From contig JBPYFJ010000029.1 of NCBI GenBank assembly GCA_051985675.1, forward strand, positions 1 to 64,000: 64,000 nt of DNA. Reading direction: 5' to 3'. Each line of letters begins with the position of its first letter. Position 1 is the first letter of the stretch. A program made the position numbers and the translations under genes. The notes beneath the pieces were generated by a model. That model was not told the DNA's origin and made no database searches. It was given only the letters and a program-made list of their open reading frames with translations. This stretch comes from JAFAXD01 sp051985675 (lineage in GTDB: Bacteria; Pseudomonadota; Alphaproteobacteria; Rhizobiales; Xanthobacteraceae). Below are positions 27,424 through 35,651 of the stretch, one piece after another.

Positions 27424-27798
27424 TCACTCGACAAGAGCTAGGTGTTCACGCAACTTTGCTAGTAACGCCCGCGGACGATACGGCTTGGTGATATAGGCAT
27501 TGCAACCCGCCGCCAGTGCCTTCGCTTCATCGCCCGTCAATGCATACGAAGTTACTGCGATAATCGGAATTGCCTTTGATTCCGGATCAGCTCTGATCCG
27601 CCGCGTTGTCTCGTAGCCGTCCATGACCGGCAATTGAATGTCCATCAGGATCAGATCGGGGCGCTGCTTTGCATACGCGGCGAGCGCCTGCTCCCCGTCT
27701 ACCGCCTCGACCAGCTCGTATCCGGCGTTGCCTAGCAGGTCGCGCAGGATCTGCCGGTTGTCCTCCTGATCCTCAACCACCAGGATGCGCTTGCTCAT
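27424..27798 (-). CDS. Single-domain response regulator (DivK/CheY-like)
   Basis: This 124-residue protein consists only of a receiver domain. The acidic pocket is Glu9/Asp10, the phosphoacceptor is Asp53 (LILMDIQLPVMDG), and the switch residues are Thr83 (VTSYA) and Lys105 (ITKPY). No output domain is attached, so it must act by protein contact, as DivK-type regulators do. Its ATG overlaps the stop of the histidine kinase gene by four bases, making it that kinase's probable phosphoacceptor. The cyclase gene follows on the same strand, so the cyclase is a candidate target. Confidence 0.93.
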   Translation of the reverse strand: MSKRILVVEDQEDNRQILRDLLGNAGYELVEAVDGEQALAAYAKQRPDLILMDIQLPVMDGYETTRRIRADPESKAIPIIAVTSYALTGDEAKALAAGCNAYITKPYRPRALLAKLREHLALVE

Positions 27799-30700
27799 GG
27801 TTCGCTAACCTGTCGCTCAACCTTCACCGGAATCGTAAACGCAAACGTCGAACCCTTGCCGACATCGGACTCGACCCCAATGCGTCCGCCGTGCATCCCA
27901 ATGATGCGCTTGGCGATCGAGAGTCCAAGGCCGGTTCCGCCTTTTCGCTTGGTCGCAGAATTGTCCGCTTGCTGAAACTCCTCGAAAATCTTCCCTTGAT
28001 CCGAATGCGCAATGCCCGGTCCGGTGTCGCGTACAGCGACCGTGAAGGATCCGTTTTCCGCGGTCGCCTTGATCGCGACCTCGCCCTTGTCGGTGAACTT
28101 GATGGCATTGCCGACGAGGTTGAGCAGGACCTGCGCAAGCCGACGCCCGTCGCCATGACCTACTGGAAGGTTGGGGTCAACGTCCGCCGTCAGGGCGAGC
28201 TTCTTGCCGTTCGCAAGCGACTCGACGGCCACAACTACGGTGTGGACCACGTCCTGGAGCGAGTAGTCCGCAAGATCGAGCGTCAATTGACCGGCTTCGA
28301 TCTTCGACAGATCGAGCACGTCATTGATCAAGCCAAGGAGATGCTTGCCGTTGGCCTGCAGGCGCTCGAGGACCTCGCGCATCTTGTCCGGCGTCTCGCC
28401 ATAGATGTTATCGAGAATAAGTTCGGTATAGCCGAGGATGGCATTGAGCGGCGTGCGCAGCTCATGGCTCATGTTGGCGAGGAACTGCGACTTGTGTTGG
28501 CTCGCGATCTCGAGTTGGCGGCTCTTGTCCTGGATTTCATCGAACAGGCGGACGTTCTCAATGGCTATGCCAGCTTGGTCAGCAAATGTTGTTGCAAGCT
28601 CAATCTGTTTCTCTGTGAACGGACGCACCTCTCGACGCATCGTCACAAGTACGCCGATTGGAACACCCTCTCGCAAAATTGGAACCCCAAGAATGGTGTG
28701 GATTCCAGCCCTTCGTATGGAATCGACGTTGTAATTCGGTTCGGTCTGGGCATCGAGAATTTGGACGGGTTTGCCCTCAAGCGCCACGCGACCGGCCGTG
28801 CTTCCAAGGCCGGGCTCGAGTCGCAGGGCTAACATTTCCGCGTGGATGTCAGCTGGAAAACCGCAGTTTGCCGCGTGCTGGTAGATCGAACCTTTCAAAC
28901 GGACGATCGACACAATGTCCGTCTCGCACAGCCGCGCCGCAGATTGAACGAGCGTATCGAGCACGACCTGCAGATCGAAGGTTGATCGACTGATGACTTT
29001 GAGCACATCGGCAGTGGCGGTCTGTTGTTGTAGCGATTCGCGCAGTTCCTTTAGCAATCGCGTGTTCTCAATGGCGATAACCGCCTGCTTGGCGAAGTTG
29101 CTGACGACCTCCACTTGCTTGTCGGTGAACGGGCGCACTTCCTGACGGTAAATCGCGACGGCACCGATCAGCTGCTCCTCCTTCACCATCGGCACCATGA
29201 TGAAACTGCGGGCACCCCCGAGTTCGACCATCGCCACCATGGGAGGGAAGCGCTCGTCGTATTTTGGATGTTGCCGGATGTCGGGGACGTGCTCGATCTG
29301 CTTGGTCTGGGCAACTTCTGCAAGCGGCGTGCCCGGCGGGGGGCGCATGAAATAATCGCGTTGTCGCCAATATTCGTCGAATGCCGCCGGCAGGCCGTGG
29401 CAAGCGACCGCGCGATATCCATCGCCGCCGTCTCCCGCGAGCCACAGCATGCCGAACTTGGCATCGCAGATGCGGGTGGCATTTTCGAGCATCGAATGAA
29501 AAACGGGAGTGAGTTCGCCCGGCGAGCTGCTGATGACCTGCAACACTTCGGAGGTTGCGGTCTGCTGGTGGAGGGATTCTGTCAGTTCCTTCGTGCGCGC
29601 CTGCACCTCATCGAACAGACGCGCGTTCTCAATAGCGATCACCGCCTGGTCGGCAAAAGTCTCGAGCAGCTCAATTTGCTTCTCGGTGAATGGCCGCACA
29701 GCGCGCCGCTGCAGCGTGATGACTCCAATGGGAGCTCCCTCGCGCATTAGGGGAACCGTCAATATCGTTCGCACTCCACCGGCTCTGGCTGTGGCTTCCT
29801 CCTTCAATTCATATTCTGGATCGTCGAGCACATCATCAATATGAATGGTTCGGCGTTCGGCGATTGCTCGGCCAGTAGTGGAGCCCCGCCCCATGGGAAT
29901 AGGGGGCGTTACGTAGCCGGCCGGGAAGCCCCAAAGCGCTACCGACCGACTAGCACCGCTTGTTGCCCGTGTGAGAGACGCATGATCAGCCTCACATAGC
30001 TTGGCTGCCGATTCGACAAGCGTGTCGAACACGGTCTGCAAATTGAATGTCGAACGGCTGATAACCTTTAGGACGTCAGCGGTGGCCGTCTGCTGCTGTA
30101 GAGATTCGCGCAGCTCGGTGAGGAGGCGCGTGTTCTCGATTGCGATGACGGCTTGGTTGGCAAAGTTATTGAGGAGTTCAATTTGCTTGTCAGTAAAAGT
30201 CCGCACTTCTTGTGCGAAGAGGCCGATGCTACCAATTAGTTCGCCTTCCTTCAGCATCGGAACTGCAAGGAACGCCCGCGCCCCCAAACGGTCCGCTAAC
30301 GCTACCGCAGCTGGATCCCCATCGATGTATTGGGGTTCAGCGCGAAGGTCCGCGAAATGTACTACCTGCTTGGTCCTCGCCATCCGCTGAAACGCACTAG
30401 CCGGATGTGAGGGTACCTTCACATCTTGGGGCCTCTCGGCAAATCCGGATGGAAAGTTGTGAAAGGCGGCGCTCTCAAATGCGTCGCCCTTACGGAGAAC
30501 TAGTATGCCAAATTTTGCGCCGCAAATGCGCGTTGCGTTTTCCAGCGTTGCCGCGAACACCGGCTCCAGCTCGCCCGGCGATGACGAGATTACCTGCAGT
30601 ACTTCCGATGTTGCGGTCTGCTGCTGCAGGGATTCTCGCAACTCGCTAAGCAACCGCGCGTTCTCTATCGCGATGACGGCTTGTTTGGCAAAGTTGCTGA

Positions 30701-31898
30701 CTAACTCGACCTGCTTGTCTGTGAACGGGCGAACTTCCTGACCGAAGATGCCAATAGTGCCAACCAATTCACCCCCTTTAAGCATGGGCACACCGAGGGC
30801 GGATCGTACGCCACCGACGTCGGCTAACTCCCTTGAGGGTCCAAAGCCGCGAAGATAAGGTGGCTCCTCCCTCATGTCGGCAACGTTAACGGGCTGCTTC
30901 GTTCGCGCGACACCCCCTAGGACGCCGTCATGCGGCGAATGAACGATCGGATCGCGGCCAACCAATTCGACGAAGGCGGGGGGCATATTATACAGCGCGA
31001 CGTGCCGAGATGTGCCCTCCTCATGAAGTAACATCGCCCCGAACTTGGCACTACAGACCCTTACCGCATTCTCGAGCATCTTCTCAAACACCGGCTGAAG
31101 CTCACCGGGCGAGCTGCTGATGACTTGAAGCACTTCGGATGTCGCCGTCTGCTGCTCAAGCGACTCAGTCAATTCCTTTGTTCGCGCCTGCACCTCGTCA
31201 AACAGCCGTGCGTTTTCGATTGCGATGACAGCTTGGTCGGCGAACGTTGTGACCAGTTCTATCTGCCGGTCCGTAAATGGTCGCACCGTGCGGCGCCCCA
31301 GAGCGATAACACCGATCAGCGCGTTTTCTCGCAGGAGTGGGACGGCTAGAGTGGTGCGAATACCAGCTATCTTTTGAAATTCAATCTTCGTGAACTCCGG
31401 ATCCGCCAATACGTCCGGAGTATGGACAATCTTGCGTTCGAGGATGGTTCGTCTAATGGTCGAGCCTCGCCCTGACTCAACCACGTTGTCCTTCATAAAC
31501 TCGGTGACCTCAGGCGAGTACCCATAGCTTGCGACCCGGCCGTAGCCCGTGGCTGACGGACGATAGATCGCCGCCGCGTCCGCCTCGCACAGCCGCGCCG
31601 CTGATTCGGTAAGCGTGTCGAGCACTGCCTGCAGATCGAAGGTCGAGCGACTAATCGCCTTCAGCACATTAGCCGTGGCGGCTTCGCGCTCGTGCGCTTC
31701 GGCCAAAGCACGCTTTAGCGTGATGGTGTCGTCTGGGGTGGCCGATGCTTCGCGCCGCGCCCGCGGCTTTGGGTCTGGCTTCGTTGCCGATCCCGCCGCC
31801 GACACATCCTTGCGTACAGAGCGCGCTTTATTCTTCGCGCGTTCCGAGCGCGTCCGGCCCCGTTTGAGGCCCTTTGCCTTAGACTCCCCCCGCCTCAT
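27795..31898 (-). CDS. Histidine kinase with six tandem GAF domains
   Basis: This is a very long, apparently soluble sensor kinase of about 1,367 residues. A basic, low-complexity N-terminus (about 60 residues) precedes six GAF domains spaced about 177 residues apart. They are joined by near-identical helical linkers (ESLQQQTATSEVLQVISSSPGEL or ESLQQQTATADVLKVISRSTFDL). A HisKA domain (NMSHELRTPLNAILG, His at about 1145) and an HATPase_c domain (LNLVGNAIKFT, DTGPGI, GGTGLGLSIAKR) follow. No receiver is attached; the next gene supplies it. The ATG at 31898 is used, but a GTG at 31943 in the same frame is possible; neither has a strong ribosome binding site. GAF ligands are not predictable. No membrane helix was seen. 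Confidence 0.92.
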   Translation of the reverse strand: MRRGESKAKGLKRGRTRSERAKNKARSVRKDVSAAGSATKPDPKPRARREASATPDDTITLKRALAEAHEREAATANVLKAISRSTFDLQAVLDTLTESAARLCEADAAAIYRPSATGYGRVASYGYSPEVTEFMKDNVVESGRGSTIRRTILERKIVHTPDVLADPEFTKIEFQKIAGIRTTLAVPLLRENALIGVIALGRRTVRPFTDRQIELVTTFADQAVIAIENARLFDEVQARTKELTESLEQQTATSEVLQVISSSPGELQPVFEKMLENAVRVCSAKFGAMLLHEEGTSRHVALYNMPPAFVELVGRDPIVHSPHDGVLGGVARTKQPVNVADMREEPPYLRGFGPSRELADVGGVRSALGVPMLKGGELVGTIGIFGQEVRPFTDKQVELVSNFAKQAVIAIENARLLSELRESLQQQTATSEVLQVISSSPGELEPVFAATLENATRICGAKFGILVLRKGDAFESAAFHNFPSGFAERPQDVKVPSHPASAFQRMARTKQVVHFADLRAEPQYIDGDPAAVALADRLGARAFLAVPMLKEGELIGSIGLFAQEVRTFTDKQIELLNNFANQAVIAIENTRLLTELRESLQQQTATADVLKVISRSTFNLQTVFDTLVESAAKLCEADHASLTRATSGASRSVALWGFPAGYVTPPIPMGRGSTTGRAIAERRTIHIDDVLDDPEYELKEEATARAGGVRTILTVPLMREGAPIGVITLQRRAVRPFTEKQIELLETFADQAVIAIENARLFDEVQARTKELTESLHQQTATSEVLQVISSSPGELTPVFHSMLENATRICDAKFGMLWLAGDGGDGYRAVACHGLPAAFDEYWRQRDYFMRPPPGTPLAEVAQTKQIEHVPDIRQHPKYDERFPPMVAMVELGGARSFIMVPMVKEEQLIGAVAIYRQEVRPFTDKQVEVVSNFAKQAVIAIENTRLLKELRESLQQQTATADVLKVISRSTFDLQVVLDTLVQSAARLCETDIVSIVRLKGSIYQHAANCGFPADIHAEMLALRLEPGLGSTAGRVALEGKPVQILDAQTEPNYNVDSIRRAGIHTILGVPILREGVPIGVLVTMRREVRPFTEKQIELATTFADQAGIAIENVRLFDEIQDKSRQLEIASQHKSQFLANMSHELRTPLNAILGYTELILDNIYGETPDKMREVLERLQANGKHLLGLINDVLDLSKIEAGQLTLDLADYSLQDVVHTVVVAVESLANGKKLALTADVDPNLPVGHGDGRRLAQVLLNLVGNAIKFTDKGEVAIKATAENGSFTVAVRDTGPGIAHSDQGKIFEEFQQADNSATKRKGGTGLGLSIAKRIIGMHGGRIGVESDVGKGSTFAFTIPVKVERQVSEP

Positions 31899-32038
31899 CT
31901 GTCGTCGCCCGAGACAGTGTTGGTCGGAATGCGAATCTAGCACACCTCTAGCTGCTCAGCACATGCGTCGGAGCGTCCCGCCCGCGACAGCAGAACCTAC
32001 AACACACTCGTTTCGCGTCTGCGAGGCCCAGAGGCGCC

Positions 32039-32054
32039 TGTGATCTAGGTCACA
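32039..32054. promoter_or_regulatory. Perfect CRP-type palindrome
   Basis: The sequence reads TGTGA, six bases (TCTAGG), then TCACA, which is exactly the consensus arrangement for cAMP receptor protein (CRP) binding. It lies in the divergent region, 140 bases before the kinase start and about 70 bases before the start of the small gene at 32125. A CRP/FNR-family regulator could therefore control one or both units, including the operon that contains the cyclase. Whether the host has a CRP that recognises this site is not known. Confidence 0.5.
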
Positions 32055-32124
32055 CATCTCGATGTACGAAGCATGGGAGCATTTCGGCACCGCCCTTGGC
32101 GCGATCATTGAACGGGAGGATGCA

Positions 32125-32388
32125 ATGGCAACGCTGGCAGTTCAACTTACGATTGGTGATTACGCGAAATGGCGACCAGTCTTCGACAAACATAAATCGT
32201 TGCGAACCAAAGCTGGCATGAAATCCGAGCATGTATATCGCAGCGCAGAAAATCCGAAAGAAATCATTATTTGGTTTGATGTTGAAGACATAGCAAAGGC
32301 GCGCGCAGGAATAGCAAGCCAAGAGATTAAAAGCGCGATGCAAGAAGCAGGCGTGGTCGGCCCTCCCAAAGTTCACAGCGTGAGCTAG
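32125..32388 (+). CDS. Small protein with ABM-like (dimeric alpha/beta barrel) character
   Basis: This 87-residue protein starts at an ATG preceded by GGGAGGA. The pattern of VQLTIGDYAKWRPVFDKHKSLRTKAG, then SEHVYRSAENPKEIIIWFDVEDIAKARAG, is a beta-alpha-beta-beta-alpha layout. It resembles small ferredoxin-like proteins of the antibiotic biosynthesis monooxygenase or cyclase type. No catalytic motif can be assigned. Its codon use is clearly less GC-rich than that of the flanking transporters. It lies downstream of the CRP-type palindrome, divergently from the kinase operon. Confidence 0.6.
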   Translation: MATLAVQLTIGDYAKWRPVFDKHKSLRTKAGMKSEHVYRSAENPKEIIIWFDVEDIAKARAGIASQEIKSAMQEAGVVGPPKVHSVS

Positions 32389-32465
32389 CGCTATCGCAGC
32401 CAGCCACCAAAACGCATCAGCGAGGCCCCTGAGTTGCCGGGCGGGCCTAAGTGCGGAGCAACTCC

Positions 32466-32948
32466 ATGAAATCGCTGCAATGGACTTTGGCGATCGTCGC
32501 AATTGCGTTCGTGGTACCGGCATCCGCCCAATTGGTTGACCCAGGTCTGATATCAGGGGTCGACCGCATAGCTGCGGCGTTCACGGACGGTTTTAAAAAG
32601 CAAGACGCCTCTGCCGTCGCGGAGGCGTTCACAGTAGATGGAGTGCTGCTCTCACAGTCGCCTAGCGGTGCTGTCAACTCTGGCACTCAAGCAATCGCCC
32701 AGCGCTATGACGGTCTCTTCAAACTCGGCGCCAACAGCATAAATATAACGCGAAGCCAACTCACGCAGCTCGGGAACGATATCGCGATTGCGTTGGGTGA
32801 GTACCAAATCACAGGTAAGGGGCAAAGTGGTCCAATCAAAATTGATGGCGATTGGAGTGCAACGTATGTGTATGTGCGTGACGCCGGCACTTGGAGGATC
32901 AAGCTTTTGAATGTCATTCCGAAGGCTGCGATGCCGGGCACTAGATAA
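32466..32948 (+). CDS. Secreted SnoaL/DUF4440-like (NTF2-fold) protein
   Basis: This 160-residue protein has a signal peptide (about residues 1-22, ending PASAQ) and a mature NTF2-like fold. The segment FTDGFKKQDASAVAEAFTVDGVLLSQSPSG is typical of SnoaL/DUF4440 proteins, and a WSATYVYVRDAGTWRIKLLNVIPK C-terminal beta sheet supports it. The family includes steroid isomerase-like and unassigned proteins; a catalytic role is not evident here. The ATG at 32466 is preferred over a GTG 15 bases upstream. It may be co-transcribed with the preceding small gene (78-base gap). Confidence 0.7.
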   Translation: MKSLQWTLAIVAIAFVVPASAQLVDPGLISGVDRIAAAFTDGFKKQDASAVAEAFTVDGVLLSQSPSGAVNSGTQAIAQRYDGLFKLGANSINITRSQLTQLGNDIAIALGEYQITGKGQSGPIKIDGDWSATYVYVRDAGTWRIKLLNVIPKAAMPGTR

Positions 32949-33009
32949 TACGCTGATCCACTCCAATTCACGCTGCCCGCACCACCCAGCCTAGCGCCTG
33001 GAGGCTCAC

Positions 33010-34035
33010 ATGGACGCCAAAACGGTCCAATCGGTTACGCCGGAGCACATCATGCAGGTCGGGCTCGGGTTTTGGGCATCCAAGACCCTGCTCAGCGCCA
33101 TCGAGTTGGAGCTATTCACTCAGCTGGCCAAGCAGCCAGCCACGCTCGGAGAGGTACAGAATCGGCTCGCGCTGCATCAACGGTCCGCGCAGGATTTTCT
33201 CGACGCATTGGTAGCACTCGGGTTTCTTGACCGCAAAGAAGGCGTGTATCGCAACACGGCGGCAACCGAGCTATTCCTCGACAAGGCGAAGTCCTCATAT
33301 ATCGGCGGCATGCTTGAAATGGCGAATGGGCGCTTGTTCGCGTTCTGGAACGGCCTCACGGAAGCACTCCGCACCGGCAAGCCACAAAACGAAGCCAAAG
33401 GCGGCGGCAAGTCCCTCTTCGAGGCAATCTATGCCGAGCCGGCGCGGCTCAGGGAATTCGCCAAGGCAATGACTGGCATGAGCCACCCAACCAATCTTGC
33501 GATCGCCCAGCAATTTCCCTGGGCCGATTACAAGAGCTTCGTCGACGTCGGGGCCGCACAGGGCGATCTGGTGGTCCAGGTGGCGCGTGCACATCCGCAT
33601 CTGGCCGGCCTCGGTTTCGACCTACCCGAACTCGGGCCGATCTTCAGTGACTATGTGGCGGAGAACGGTCTAAGCGGTCGGGTCCGATTTGCGCCCGGCG
33701 ATTTTTTCAGCACGCCAATTCCGAAGGCCGACGTGGCGATAACGAGCCGGATTTTGCACGATTGGGATCTTGCGCAAAAGAAGACGCTCATCGGCAAGGT
33801 GTATGATGCGCTTCCCGCCGATGGTGCGTTGATCGTCGTCGAATCGGTCATAGATGACGACCGATGCAATAATACGTTCGGCCTCCTTATGAGCCTCAAT
33901 ATGCTGATCGAAACCCAGGGTGGATTTGACTATACTGGCGCCGACTGCATAGGCTGGATGAAAGAATGCGGATTTCGCAAAGCCTATGTGGAACACTTGA
34001 TCGGCCCGGATTCAATGGTTGTTGGGATTAAATAG
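33010..34035 (+). CDS. SAM-dependent O-methyltransferase (acetylserotonin/caffeate O-methyltransferase type)
   Basis: This 341-residue protein has an N-terminal winged-helix dimerisation domain (about residues 10-95; SAQDFLDALVALGFL, YRNTAATELFL) and a C-terminal Rossmann methyltransferase domain. The SAM-binding loop is FVDVGAAQGDLV (about 177-188), with an acidic residue at GFDLPE. The RILHDWD motif near residue 250, with catalytic histidine, fits plant-type O-methyltransferases. A GGAGG sequence precedes the ATG at 33010. The substrate is probably a hydroxylated aromatic, but this is inference. It stands between the NTF2-like gene and the decayed region. Confidence 0.88.
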   Translation: MDAKTVQSVTPEHIMQVGLGFWASKTLLSAIELELFTQLAKQPATLGEVQNRLALHQRSAQDFLDALVALGFLDRKEGVYRNTAATELFLDKAKSSYIGGMLEMANGRLFAFWNGLTEALRTGKPQNEAKGGGKSLFEAIYAEPARLREFAKAMTGMSHPTNLAIAQQFPWADYKSFVDVGAAQGDLVVQVARAHPHLAGLGFDLPELGPIFSDYVAENGLSGRVRFAPGDFFSTPIPKADVAITSRILHDWDLAQKKTLIGKVYDALPADGALIVVESVIDDDRCNNTFGLLMSLNMLIETQGGFDYTGADCIGWMKECGFRKAYVEHLIGPDSMVVGIK

Positions 34036-34091
34036 GCCGCACACAGCAAACAATTCTGGCTCCTGCCGCGTCAAGGAGATGGAGGTGTGTC

Positions 34092-34193
34092 TTGGCTGAT
34101 TTAGAAGACAACATCGTCACAAGCTCCGATGGTCTGGCCGCGCTGTACAAGCAACCGATGGAGCAGATCGCCACAAAAGACCGGACTATGTGA
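34092..34193 (+). pseudogene. Possible remnant of a pyridoxamine 5'-phosphate oxidase-like gene (N-terminus only)
   Basis: A 33-codon frame from a TTG reads LADLEDNIVTSSDGLAALYK..., ending at a TGA. The DGLAALYxxP pattern resembles the start of FMN-dependent PPOX-class proteins, in which an ALYGxP motif occurs at the same place. Nothing resembling the rest of such a protein follows; the next bases are the 3' end of the amidase. A purine-rich stretch (AAGGAGATGGAGG) lies upstream. The call rests on a short match and is tentative. Confidence 0.3.
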
Positions 34194-34208
34194 ACGCCGC
34201 AGGCCGCA

Positions 34209-35609
34209 TTAGGCTGGGTTGGGAGGCGTCTTGATGGGATTGAGCGTTTCGTAAGCGCGAGCGACGCGAAGCACAAGGTCGTCGCGATATTTTGCAGCTA
34301 CGATCTGCAAGCCAACTGGCAATCCGGCTGCCGTGAAGCCACAGGGGATTGAGGCTGCTGGCTGTTGCGTCAAGTTGAACGGATAGCTGAACGGCGTCCA
34401 ATGCATCCAATTGGACTGGTCGGTGCCCTTCGGGGCTATGCGGTTAACCTCGAATGCTGGGATCGGAAGTGTCGGCGTAAGCAGCACGTCGTAGGTCGTG
34501 TGAAATACGTTCATGTGATGGCCGAGCGCCGCGCGTTCGTTGGTCGCGGCGATGTAATCCATATGTGGGATTCTCTCACCCTCGTTCGCGATAGCCGACA
34601 AGCCGGGATCGAGATAATGGCGCTTCTCCGCCGAAATACTCCGAAGCAGATTGGCCGCGCCGGTATACCAATGTGCCTTGAACGTATCGAACGGGCTGGA
34701 GAACCCGGGATCGCGTAGTTCAACGATCGCACCAACTTCCGCCAAAGCCTGCGCTGCACGCTCAACTAGTTTGGCGATGTCGGCATCGACTTGCACATAA
34801 CCAAGCGTGACGCTGAGCGCGATACGCAGACCTGCGACACCGGCGTCGAGCCCGGTGGAGAAATCTTGCTGCATGTCGGGCAGTGCGTACCAGTCTCGTT
34901 GATCGGGGCCTGACATGACGGTCAACATTCGCGCGGCGTCAGCCACGTCGGCGGTTAACGGGCAGAGATGAGCGATCGTGCCGAATGGGCTCAGCGGATA
35001 GGCCGGTACCTGACCGAATGTCGGTTTAAAGCCGAACGCCCCGGAGAAGCCTGCTGGAATACGGATCGAGCCGCCCCCGTCCGTGCCGAGATGCAGGCAG
35101 CCCATTCGGAATGCTGCAGCCACGGCCGCTCCCCCACTCGAGCCGCCAGAGGTCATCTCCGAATTCCAAGGATTGCGTGTGATACCGGTGAGCGGGGAAT
35201 CACAGACACCCTTCCAACCGAACTCCGGCGTTGTGGTTTTGCCTATGATCACCGCGCCGGCTTCGCGCAGTCGTGCAGTCGCTGGCGCGTCCTAATCCCA
35301 TTGCTGTGCCCGATCGACGATGCACGAGCCGCGCAAGGTTGGCCAATCCTTGGTGAGGATCAGATCCTTGACCGTCGTCGGCACACCGTCGATGTCGCTT
35401 AGCGGCTCTGTTCGAGACCAGCGGATTGCTGACTGCCGTGCGGATGCGAGCGCACGTTCCTGATCGATCAGGCAGAAAGCGTTATACCGAGAGTTCAGCC
35501 GTTCGATCCGGCGTAACACCGCTTGCGTGGCTTCGACCGGCGAAGCTTTTCCGCCGCGGTACATCCACACCAAATCGCCACCGGTGGCATCGGCCAGATC
35601 CTGCGTCAT
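34209..35609 (-). pseudogene. Amidase signature-family enzyme interrupted by one in-frame amber codon
   Basis: The reading frame codes for an amidase (GatA-like fold) of about 465 residues, but codon 106 is TAG (35292-35294) in the middle of the conserved region. Both halves are in the same frame: ...IVDRAQQWD, stop, DAPATARLREAGAVIIGKT.... The candidate catalytic lysine (TTVKDL, Lys81) is before the stop. The cis-serine loop TSGGSSGGAA and the nucleophile serine (TDGGGSIR, about residue 181) are after it. A single change, most simply GAG to TAG, would explain it. The 3' part has GTG and ATG codons that could restart translation, but that product would lack the lysine. The start ATG at 35609 lacks a clear ribosome binding site. 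Confidence 0.8.
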
Positions 35610-35651
35610 GCTCGATAGAAATCGCAACTTCCGCCGGTTGGCAATTTGCAA

